The notes beneath the pieces are model-generated. The model worked only from the letters and a program-made list of their open reading frames with translations. It made no database searches and was not told the DNA's origin. Position numbers and translations under genes: made by a program. From Leptospiraceae bacterium (GTDB lineage Bacteria > Spirochaetota > Leptospiria > Leptospirales > Leptospiraceae), in NCBI GenBank assembly GCA_947458405.1, contig CANGZW010000035.1:1-32282 (forward strand): a DNA stretch of 32,282 bases, in the 5' to 3' direction. Below are positions 19,172-25,582 of the stretch, one piece after another (within the stretch, counting starts at the first letter, position 1; every line of letters starts with the position of its first letter).

Positions 19172-19522
19172 TCACTTGCTAGATCGTTGTTTATCATAAA
19201 GTATAAAACCCTTTGTTTCAATTTGTTGGTAGACCAAATACGGATTATCCTTTAGCTCTAGAAATTTTTCAGGAGTTTCTACAATTACATCCACACAGAG
19301 TCCAGAGCCATACAGCAATCTATAAATCTCTTGTGTTAACTTTCTTCGATGTACCACATCTTTTTTGAGGACGCACAAATCGTAATCACTATCCTTGTGA
19401 AAAAAATCTGTTGCCCTTGATCCAAATAAAATAATTTTATCGGGATCAATCTTTGTAACGATGATTGTAATTAACTTTTGAATCGCTTCTTGTTCTATTA
19501 CTTTTTGATCTGCGACTGTCAT
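19172..19522 (-). CDS. MNT-type nucleotidyltransferase (antitoxin of a MNT/HEPN module), orphan
   Basis: A 116-aa minimal nucleotidyltransferase of the DNA polymerase beta superfamily. The signature ILFGSRATDFFHKDSDYDL (about 31-49) carries the Gly-Ser loop and metal ligands D46 and D48, and a third acidic position is offered by D77 in CVDVIVE. MNT antitoxins AMPylate or otherwise silence a HEPN RNase partner that is normally encoded next door. Here the downstream side leads to repeat copy 3 after 64 bp and no HEPN gene follows, so the partner is missing. The start ATG overlaps the TGA of a 33-codon frame (ATGA), which implies coupled translation. Confidence 0.85.
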   Translation of the reverse strand: MTVADQKVIEQEAIQKLITIIVTKIDPDKIILFGSRATDFFHKDSDYDLCVLKKDVVHRRKLTQEIYRLLYGSGLCVDVIVETPEKFLELKDNPYLVYQQIETKGFILYDKQRSSK

Positions 19523-19620
19523 AAACTCACACCTTCTACTATTTTTATCTCTTCCTCGGTTAATCCATAGAGGTGTCTGCCGACGGCTTTAAGGCTTCGC
19601 CTTAAAAATCCATATTTCAT
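19519..19620 (-). other. 33-codon reading frame coupled to the MNT gene (gene tail or small leader)
   Basis: ATG at 19620, preceded by AGAGGG, opens a 33-residue frame ending in KAVGRHLYGLTEEEIKIVEGVSL. The ending resembles the last residues of many N6-adenine DNA methylases or other large proteins (LYGLTEEE-I-IVE). It may therefore be an internally deleted gene whose start and end remain, or a coincidental small leader. The TGA overlaps the MNT start. Inside it, TTTAAGGC-TTC-GCCTTAAA (19588-19606) is a perfect 8-bp hairpin with a 3-nt loop. Confidence 0.4.
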
Positions 19621-19759
19621 TTTACATTACCCTCTATTATTTGTTATGCGGATCGGAGCGCATATACAAGAAAGGCTACTTTCTATACCCAATTCTACTG
19701 TGGATCAATTCTTTATAGTTTATTACCTATCAAGATTTCCAGCAATACTATAATTATGT

Positions 19760-19836
19760 ATATAATCATAAAACTAGATGGATTTTTGTTTTAAAGTAAG
19801 ATTCACTATCATTGGTTACACAGACTATTTTCCACT
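19760..19836 (+). repeat. 77-bp direct repeat, left copy (flanks HicAB)
   Basis: Begins ATATAATCATAAA and ends GACTATTTTCCACT, with an identical 28-bp core containing AAAGTAAGATTCACTATC. It matches 20705-20780 with only a handful of differences and one length change. The two copies are direct and lie on either side of the HicAB pair. Confidence 0.88.
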
Positions 19837-20090
19837 ATTCTAAGTATTTCTAAAATAAAGTAAAAAAGTTTTACAATTCATAAAAGTCCCAATGCTGAAT
19901 AAAGTATCCTTAAAAAGTTAGTCTCAAAAATCCTGATAGCTAGTTCTGTTTTTGGAAATCTTTTTTTAGATAACTTGTCATGCGTGATTAAGGGATAATC
20001 TTTCGTAAATTAAAAACCTAAATAAAAAAAAGAAAGTTTAGCTCTTCACGGTGAGTGTCAAATCCAGAAAAAAATGGGATGTTAATAGAT

Positions 20091-20131
20091 ATTTGATCAA
20101 ATTTTTCTTGCAATCTATTTATTAAATAGAT
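20091..20131. promoter_or_regulatory. Two palindromes upstream of hicA, candidate operator
   Basis: ATTTGATCAAAT (20091-20102) is a perfect 12-bp palindrome. ATCTATTTATTAAATAGAT (20113-20131) is a 9-bp inverted repeat around one base. Both lie within 90 bp of the hicA start and are placed as expected for autoregulation of a toxin-antitoxin operon. AT-rich DNA makes chance palindromes common, but the 19-bp one is notable. Confidence 0.45.
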
Positions 20132-20176
20132 ACTTTTAATAAGTATTCAAATTACATTTGTTAATAGGTTTAAAAA

Positions 20177-20437
20177 TTGAGTAAGTTTAATAAAATACTC
20201 TTAAAAGTACTATCAGGCAATTCAGATTCAAATATTTCATTTGATGATTTAAAGTCTATTTTAAATCATCTTGGTTTTGATGAAAGAATCAAGAGTAGTC
20301 ATCATATTTACAGTAAAGAAAATATTGATGAAATTATAAATTTGCAACCAAGTGGTTCTAAGGCAAAGTCTTACCAGGTTAAACAAGTAAGGAATATAAT
20401 ACTTAAATATCGTTTAGGAGAATTTTTAGATGAATAA
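20177..20437 (+). CDS. hicA: HicA-type mRNA interferase toxin
   Basis: An 86-aa HicA-like protein with a dsRBD-like fold. The segment ISFDDLKSILNHLGFDER leads to SSHHIYSK, which contains the catalytic His of the family, and the tail is QVKQVRNIILKYRLGEFL. The start is a TTG at 20177 with a weak AGG upstream. HicA toxins cleave mRNA and tmRNA when not bound by HicB. The gene overlaps hicB by 8 bp. Confidence 0.85.
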   Translation: MSKFNKILLKVLSGNSDSNISFDDLKSILNHLGFDERIKSSHHIYSKENIDEIINLQPSGSKAKSYQVKQVRNIILKYRLGEFLDE

Positions 20438-20645
20438 TGTCAAATATGAAATCATAATCTATTGGAGTGAAGAAGATAATTCCTATATTGCTGAAGTTCC
20501 CGAACTACCTGGATGTATGGCTGATGGAAATACTTATTATGAAGTCATTGAAAATATTCAAGTTGTAATGAATGAATGGATCGAAACAGCCAAATCACTT
20601 GGTAGGAAAATTCCTGAACCAAAAGGTAAATTAATGTATGCTTAA
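20430..20645 (+). CDS. hicB: HicB-type antitoxin (short form)
   Basis: A 71-aa antitoxin with the HicB partial RNase H-like fold: YEIIIYWSEEDNSYIAEVPELPGCMADGNTYYEVIENIQVVMNEWIETAK is the family hallmark. AGGAGA (20416-20421) precedes the ATG. The protein ends at PEPKGKLMYA and has no C-terminal HTH or RHH domain, unlike longer HicB proteins. DNA binding and autoregulation are therefore not evident from its sequence. Confidence 0.88.
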   Translation: MNNVKYEIIIYWSEEDNSYIAEVPELPGCMADGNTYYEVIENIQVVMNEWIETAKSLGRKIPEPKGKLMYA

Positions 20646-21044
20646 GTAATCACAAGTAATATCATTGTCTTTTAATATCTTGAGGATAAATATTATATAT
20701 TTTTATATAATCATAAACTAAACAGATTTTTATCTTAAAGTAAGATTCACTATCATTGGTTATACAGACTATTTTCCACTTCAGTTTTTGAAACTTTATC
20801 TGAACTTTTTCTAAAGCAATGAGTAAGAACGATAAAGTCTTTATAAATGAAAAAATATAAAATTCTGATTTGTTCTCCTGATAATTTTATTCTTAGCTCA
20901 TGTATCTCTGCTATCGATAAATTCCATCACTGAGCAATCGCCAGCAGATGTCTCATAGTAAACAATTTCAATTTTACGTCATATATGATGTATATAAATT
21001 AAAAAAATAATAAAAAAATCACTTTTAACGGAGGCTTAAAAACT
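20646..21044. other. Intergenic region after HicAB
   Basis: About 400 bp with no credible gene. It holds the right copy of the 77-bp direct repeat (20705-20780); the remainder is AT-rich and without clear features up to the attC-like site. Confidence 0.6.
20705..20780 (+). repeat. 77-bp direct repeat, right copy (flanks HicAB)
   Basis: Second copy of the repeat found at 19760-19836, same orientation, sharing the core AAAGTAAGATTCACTATC and the end GACTATTTTCCACT. The spacing between the copies is about 870 bp and includes exactly the HicAB genes with their upstream palindromes. Confidence 0.88.
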
Positions 21045-21150
21045 GGCATCTAACGTTCCTTGGCTAAACGATGTTGGTTGGAGTGTACTCGCGGAAGCCA
21101 ATGTGCCGCAGGCCGAAAGCGTAGCGGAGCGTTTAGCCAATATTAAGTGA
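21045..21150 (+). repeat. attC-like inverted-repeat site (possibly degenerate integron cassette end)
   Basis: A GC-richer island of about 105 bp. A perfect 11-bp inverted repeat, TTGGCTAAACG (21060-21070) / CGTTTAGCCAA (21130-21140), encloses a partly palindromic middle containing GGAAGCC and GGCCGAAAGCG. To the left, ATCTAAC (21048-21054) fits the integron R'' consensus RYYYAAC. To the right, ATTAAGT (21142-21148) fits GTTRRRY except for the first base, which is the crossover G. The spacing to the right arm is shorter than usual. It lies 3' of hicAB in the orientation expected of a cassette end. No integrase gene is in the window, so attC identity is tentative. Confidence 0.45.
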
Positions 21151-21308
21151 CGTGTTCATTTTTAACATGATGTACGTTTCATTAGATTCAGCAAATATTT
21201 TGAAGTTATATTTCAAATATAAATTAACTGCTCGATTTGATTTATGAAGTGCATTACCAGCGAAAGTCCATCCCGAAACGGTAATACAATACTATATATC
21301 ATTCTTGC

Positions 21309-21614
21309 CTAAGTAGGTTGAAGCTCAGTTCGGCATCTAATTTCTTTCAGTTCAGCCTTTATTTCTTGCCTCTTCAATTCTAAATCATAATGAGCCTGTA
21401 TCGATAACCAAAATTCAGATGAATTTCCGAAATATTTAGAAAACCTTAAAGCTGTATCAGCGGTAATAGAGCGTTTTCCATGAATAATCTCACTAATTCT
21501 TTTTTGATCTATCAATGTCTCTTGGGCTAGTTTATAAGCAGTGATTTCCATAGGTTTTAGAAAATCCTCTAAAAGAATTTCACCGGGATGAATATTTTTT
21601 AATTCCTTGTTCAT
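21309..21614 (-). CDS. higA: HigA-family antitoxin (XRE helix-turn-helix)
   Basis: A 101-aa HigA. HPGEILLEDFLKPMEITAYKLA is the family opening, followed by a HTH (LIDQKRISEIIHGKRSITADTALRFSKYF) and the typical FWLSIQAHYDLELKR. It binds and neutralises HigB and represses the operon. It follows the toxin gene by 9 bp, which is the usual toxin-first order of HigBA. Confidence 0.93.
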   Translation of the reverse strand: MNKELKNIHPGEILLEDFLKPMEITAYKLAQETLIDQKRISEIIHGKRSITADTALRFSKYFGNSSEFWLSIQAHYDLELKRQEIKAELKEIRCRTELQPT

Positions 21615-21623
21615 AAATCCTCT

Positions 21624-21905
21624 TTAATGATAATCTACAATTTCAACATCAGTTATAGAAGCATTGGTCCACACAAAACAAATACGAAACTTCATATTTA
21701 TACTTATAGAGTGTTGCCCTTCTCGATTTCCAGATAGCTGGTGTAGCCTATTTCCAGGAGGTATTCTTAGATCCTCTAGGCTTTTCGCACTATCAATATG
21801 AATCAATTTTCTTCTGGCTGTCCTTTGAATTTCTTTGGGAAACTTCTTAGAGAGTGTACCCACCCACACAGCTTCAGTATCCTTGTCTTTGAAGGAGACA
21901 ATCAC
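21624..21905 (-). CDS. higB: HigB-family (RelE superfamily) mRNA interferase toxin
   Basis: About 93 aa from the GTG at 21905 (protein MIVSFKDKDTEAVWVG), the normal HigB start. A longer frame from an ATG at 21941 would add 12 atypical residues. The core RTARRKLIHIDSAKSLEDLRIPPGNRLHQLSGNREGQHSISINMKFRICFVW matches the HigB/Killer family, with the C-terminal Arg and aromatic residues of the RNase site. The toxin cuts mRNA on the ribosome. The operon looks intact. Confidence 0.9.
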   Translation of the reverse strand: MIVSFKDKDTEAVWVGTLSKKFPKEIQRTARRKLIHIDSAKSLEDLRIPPGNRLHQLSGNREGQHSISINMKFRICFVWTNASITDVEIVDYH

Positions 21906-22020
21906 ACAATAGTAATAGCGGATAACTAATACTGGTGTCAAGCACTATTATTTCTATATTTTTCTTTATGCAGAACCACTTCTTTCGGGAATCTTAAAAG
22001 CCTTATTAAAGGCTAAGATT

Positions 22021-22095
22021 TCAAAATAAGGACCCCCCATCCCTAACATAAAATCTCCGAAATACAACCAACCCAATTGGAGACACAGCCAATAT
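22021..22095 (-). pseudogene. C-terminal remnant of an MFS transporter beside repeat copy 4
   Basis: On the minus strand one frame reads AVSPIGLVVFRRFYVRDGGSLF then stop (TGA at 22023-22021). It matches the C-terminus of the intact MFS transporter ending at 30015 (SPLGLVVFRGFYVRERG). The DNA at 22040-22085 and 30025-30070 differs by about 8 of 46 bases. Homology ends upstream at about 22095, just before repeat copy 4. The rest of the gene is lost. Confidence 0.7.
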
Positions 22096-22107
22096 TTAAT
22101 AATATAC

Positions 22108-22257
22108 GGGCAGTCCCTGACAATCAATAGTAAACAATATATAACTATTATTAACAATACATAATCATAATACGTCAGGTCGGGCTGTTCGGGACTCCGC
22201 TATCGCTTCGGTCTGCTGTAAAGAGTGCAGACTAAATCCCTACCATCCCTACTGCGG
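22108..22257 (+). repeat. Structured repeat element, copy 4 (150 bp)
   Basis: Same fixed blocks and orientation as the other three. CCTGAC (22116-22121) pairs with GTCAGG (22174-22179) around a 52-nt loop containing AATAGT/ACTATT. The GTCTGC/GCAGAC hairpin has a 10-nt loop. It lies between an MFS remnant and the 3' end of the GIY-YIG gene, 35 bp away, and could act as that operon's terminator. Confidence 0.93.
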
Positions 22258-22292
22258 TATTGGAGTATTTTTTATATACTATGAGGACATTT

Positions 22293-23486
22293 CTATATAG
22301 GAATGATACATTCATTATTCGAATCATATTTATAATTTACAATCTCCCCAGAAATGATAAATTGAATAGCCTTTTCAATCACATCCAAGGGAGCTATGAA
22401 CCATTCACGAGGTGTATACCGATGTCCCTTAGAGTCATAAATATCCATTTGAAGGCAAGCATTCCCGAAGAAAGTATGCAATAGATGTTCTAATTTTTGA
22501 GGATTCATATTAAAACATTTATAAGTCATCACAATATGAACGTCTGCGAGTAAATATGTGGTCTCCTGACTGGCATTTTTTATTCTTTCCTTAACATCTG
22601 TTGTAGTATATCCTATCTTATATAGATTCTGAATTTCTTTAATTTCCTTCTTACTACTTTTTGACTTTAGAATGTAAATCCATCCAGAAGCCTTATCTTC
22701 CTCTGTTATATTCTTAAAAGATTCTTGGAGTATCTCATTGACTTTTTCAATATTTTCAGAAACAGTAAATCCATTCGCTAAGAGAATTTTATAGAGAGAG
22801 CGATACAACATATTCGACTGTGTTCCATTCTCAAAGATTACACGGGTTCTTCCATCCTTCCGTACTCTCGCTCCACTTTTAAATTCCTGCTTTATTTCTT
22901 GCGATTGAATCGATTCCAAATACAGCAAAATTCCATTGTGTACATAAAGTTCTTTTTCCCTTAAATTATCTTGAGAAAATTTCAAAAGTTTTCTTTTTTT
23001 ATTCTTGATATCTTCCTGGCAATTTTTAAATAACTCTTCATATTTTTTGAAATCTTTACAGGTTTTGCGTTTGGCTACAAAGTCGGTCTCTGCTCTATCT
23101 TCCTGTTTTTTAATGTGCTTTAAAGTATAGATACTATCCACGTCATCGTCTAACATTCCAAATGTATCATCATTCAATATATCATCTATCGAATGGAATT
23201 CTTTGGACTTTTTAGATAATAAATTATTCGTATCACTTTTTTTTAGAGCTTCTATCTTGGTTGAATTTTCTCTGATTCCTTTGAGTCTAGCATAGAGTTG
23301 GTGTTCCTGAGTACTCAGAGACGGGTTTGGTTCTCGTTTGTTCTTTTTATAAAATTCATTGATTTCATCAAAAGACGCTATAAGTCTTTCCTCTTCATTG
23401 CGAGTAGGGGAACTCGTCGGCTTTATATCCAAAATACCAAACGGATCATTGGCAAATATTTCATCCAGTATTTTAGTTTTGTCCAT
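22293..23486 (-). CDS. GIY-YIG nuclease (T5orf172/DUF4357-like), last gene of the defence-like cluster
   Basis: A 397-aa protein. The C-terminal domain starts at about residue 266 with GWIYILKSKS, continues NLYKIGYTTTDVKERIKNASQET, then HIVMTYKCFNMNPQKLEHLLHTFF and ends around TPREWFIAPLDVIEKAI. This is the GIY-YIG-like layout of T5orf172 proteins, with the catalytic tyrosines, Arg (KERI) and Glu (LEHLLH). The first 250 residues are charged and helical, with a possible coiled coil (KKRKLLKFSQDNLREKELY), and probably bind partners or DNA. The start overlaps the helicase gene by 14 bp, so the two are translationally coupled. GIY-YIG enzymes are single-strand or double-strand DNA endonucleases, and this is a likely effector of the cluster. 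Confidence 0.82.
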   Translation of the reverse strand: MDKTKILDEIFANDPFGILDIKPTSSPTRNEEERLIASFDEINEFYKKNKREPNPSLSTQEHQLYARLKGIRENSTKIEALKKSDTNNLLSKKSKEFHSIDDILNDDTFGMLDDDVDSIYTLKHIKKQEDRAETDFVAKRKTCKDFKKYEELFKNCQEDIKNKKRKLLKFSQDNLREKELYVHNGILLYLESIQSQEIKQEFKSGARVRKDGRTRVIFENGTQSNMLYRSLYKILLANGFTVSENIEKVNEILQESFKNITEEDKASGWIYILKSKSSKKEIKEIQNLYKIGYTTTDVKERIKNASQETTYLLADVHIVMTYKCFNMNPQKLEHLLHTFFGNACLQMDIYDSKGHRYTPREWFIAPLDVIEKAIQFIISGEIVNYKYDSNNECIIPI

Positions 23487-25404
23487 TGGCTCTTTTTCTT
23501 TTTTCTTCTTTCAGATAGATAATACACTCTGCCATTCGTCGTTCAAGGGGCTCGGAGGATTCCATACGCGGCTCTCGTGAAAATGTTTTTTGAAACTCTA
23601 AAATCTTAGGCCAGAGAATTTTTGCTTCTTCAAAATCCATACTAATTCTAGTGGCTTGGATAGCTTCTTGTATTACTTTTAATACACCAGCAGTCACTGA
23701 TCGAGATAATATTTCAAAGGCTTTCTGGAATGGGTTGATTTGGTCAATTAAGTCTATATGTAGATCATCTATGTTTACAAAACTATCCGCCATACGAATA
23801 AATCTCTTATCACCCTCTAGTTTAGTTTCTCCATTTTTAATCACCGAATCCAAAACTACATGTTGCCTAACTTCCTCGACTTCCTCATCTGAAAGCTCCG
23901 GGTATTTTATCTGAATAATCTTGGGGATCAAAACCTTATTGATAACCTCAGGATCCACGTTTCCCGGCATTGCCTTGAGCATTGTATCATCTTGTAGAAT
24001 TGTGGCTTTTAAATCATTTAAATCAGACTCAATGATATTTCGAACTTTCTCAGTAGAAGGAGTCTTAAATCCTCGAATTTTGATTTCTCCCGCTTGAGGC
24101 TTATCTTCCTCTGAAAGTTTTGTTTTGAATTTAAAGTTTGGCGCAAGCACCTGTTCCATTAAAAGGGATGCAGTGATAGCTTTTAGCATATTATTTACAG
24201 CAATCTTTACCGTATCATCATCTGCATCGGGCTGAGCAATTAAGTTTGTAAATTGAGCATGTGTTTTATTACTGCTATCTCTCGTACAACGTCCTATGAT
24301 CTGAATGATCTCAGTCAAAGAGCCCCTGTACCCCACAGTTAAAGCATGTTCGCAATAAGGCCAGTCAAACCCTTCTTTTGCCATACCCAATGCAATGATT
24401 AAATCCATATCATCCACAGTACTCATATTCCGTAAATAAGTTTGGATTTTTTCTCTGGATTTTGGATCATCATTTACTAAATCTGCTATCTTCAGTCGTT
24501 TCCCATCTTTTTGTTTTACATGTATTACGCCTGTTGTAGAATCTACTTTTTCTACTTTTCCAATGCTATCAATAATTGAGTCAACTTCATTATGCTTATC
24601 TTTAGTGGATTCTCCCGAATTTACATTAGGAATATGTAATATAGTTTTTTTGTTGGTATCTAAAACTTCATGGATGGCAGAGGTGTACTTCCCCTGATAA
24701 AAGTGATACCCTATCCCCAAAGTCTTTAAGTAAGTATATCCGTTTAGTTGTTCATAATAATTATAGCTCACCTTTGTAAATAAAGCTTCCTGTTCTGGCT
24801 TCAATACGGGTTTGCTGTCTCCCCGAAAGTAGGAACCTGTCATAGCAATGATATGAGCATTCGATTTTTCCATAATAGAGCGCAATAATTCACCTAAACG
24901 ACTCTCCTCATCAGCAGAGACATGATGAAATTCATCAATCGCCAAAAGGGTTTGGTTGAATTTGGATTCATCCAGCTCTTCAAATGCAAATCGTAGAGTC
25001 GCATGTGTGCAAATGAGAATCTTCTCTTTAGAATCTAAAAAATTTTTAAATGCTTGTACCTTGCTCTTACTTCCATCCTGCCCGGGAGTACATAGATTGT
25101 ACTCATCTCTTGGCTCCCAATTGGTAAAAAACCCAAACTTCATTAAGTTGGTTTTTCCAAAAGACCCACCAATTGACTTTTCTGGAACTGCTACGATTAC
25201 TTTCCTTACTCCCTGGTTGGCTAATTTATCCAGAGCTATGTACATCAATGCTCTGGATTTACCTGAAGCGGGAGGAGCCTTAATCAGTAGATATTTGGCA
25301 TCTCTGGCTTGGTAGGCTTTCTCCTGCATTTCTCGCATACCCATGGGATTTGTCTTAGAGCTCTGACCTGTTTGTCCGTAAGTTACGTGTACTATATCTG
25401 GCAT
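23473..25404 (-). CDS. DEAD/DEAH-box SF2 helicase of the defence-like cluster
   Basis: A 643-aa superfamily 2 helicase/translocase. Motif I is KAPPASGKSRAL (about 42-53), motif Ia lies near VIVAVPEKS, and motif II is DEFHH (about 155-159), a DExH box. Motif III is MTGSYF, motif V is GMAKEGFDWP, and motif VI is QIIGRCTRDSS (about 367-377), so both RecA-like cores are present. The C-terminal 250 residues have no clear motif and could dock partners. The gene is coupled to the GIY-YIG gene and follows a 162-bp spacer with repeated TGTCTAAA motifs. Such helicases in defence loci translocate on DNA to bring nucleases to unmodified sites; that role is inferred. Confidence 0.9.
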   Translation of the reverse strand: MPDIVHVTYGQTGQSSKTNPMGMREMQEKAYQARDAKYLLIKAPPASGKSRALMYIALDKLANQGVRKVIVAVPEKSIGGSFGKTNLMKFGFFTNWEPRDEYNLCTPGQDGSKSKVQAFKNFLDSKEKILICTHATLRFAFEELDESKFNQTLLAIDEFHHVSADEESRLGELLRSIMEKSNAHIIAMTGSYFRGDSKPVLKPEQEALFTKVSYNYYEQLNGYTYLKTLGIGYHFYQGKYTSAIHEVLDTNKKTILHIPNVNSGESTKDKHNEVDSIIDSIGKVEKVDSTTGVIHVKQKDGKRLKIADLVNDDPKSREKIQTYLRNMSTVDDMDLIIALGMAKEGFDWPYCEHALTVGYRGSLTEIIQIIGRCTRDSSNKTHAQFTNLIAQPDADDDTVKIAVNNMLKAITASLLMEQVLAPNFKFKTKLSEEDKPQAGEIKIRGFKTPSTEKVRNIIESDLNDLKATILQDDTMLKAMPGNVDPEVINKVLIPKIIQIKYPELSDEEVEEVRQHVVLDSVIKNGETKLEGDKRFIRMADSFVNIDDLHIDLIDQINPFQKAFEILSRSVTAGVLKVIQEAIQATRISMDFEEAKILWPKILEFQKTFSREPRMESSEPLERRMAECIIYLKEEKRKRANGQN

Positions 25405-25418
25405 ATCGCTTGTCCTCG

Positions 25419-25567
25419 AATGTCTAAAAAATGTCTAAAAATATCTATCTATCCTATTTAGACATTTTCCAAATCTTCCCTTTTACATTGATTTTTCCTT
25501 GTTTTTTAAGGGTTTGTAAGTGGTTCTTGATCTTATTTTTCTTTTGAAAAATGTCTAAAAAATGTCT
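25419..25567. repeat. 18-bp direct repeat pair and 12-bp inverted repeat between helicase and upstream gene
   Basis: AATGTCTAAAAAATGTCT occurs identically at 25419-25436 and 25550-25567. An inverted pair AAAATGTCTAAA (25428-25439) / TTTAGACATTTT (25457-25468) can fold into a 12-bp hairpin just before the helicase ribosome-binding region. These may be operator sites for a repressor, a slippage product, or the edges of a small insertion. Confidence 0.65.
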
Positions 25568-25582
25568 TATGGTGAAATATAG
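25454..25582 (-). pseudogene. Winged-helix tail remnant in the 162-bp spacer
   Basis: A start-less frame of about 42 codons reads HFLDIFQKKNKIKNHLQTL then KKQGKINVKGKIWKMSK and stop. The pattern of a recognition helix, a hydrophobic Leu-x-x-Leu-Lys-x-x-Gly-x-Ile wing and a Trp fits the C-terminus of winged-helix DNA-binding proteins. Without a start codon it is probably a leftover. It lies largely between the two 18-bp direct repeats. Confidence 0.4.

Larger units (their letters stand above)
19621..20176. other. Intergenic region upstream of HicAB
   Basis: 555 bp without a credible gene. It contains a small inverted repeat TATGCG/CGCATA near 19646-19663, the left copy of a 77-bp direct repeat, and two palindromes before hicA that are listed separately. 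The rest is plain AT-rich sequence. Confidence 0.6.

Noticed and set aside
21966-22157. A 63-codon minus-strand frame spanning the left end of repeat copy 4
   Set aside because: It mixes repeat sequence and the MFS remnant in the wrong frame; the correct frame gives the MFS C-terminus.
5811-22257. The four repeats as a CRISPR array
   Set aside because: Units are ~150 bp, kilobases apart, have variable internal loops and no spacers of constant length; no cas genes are present.
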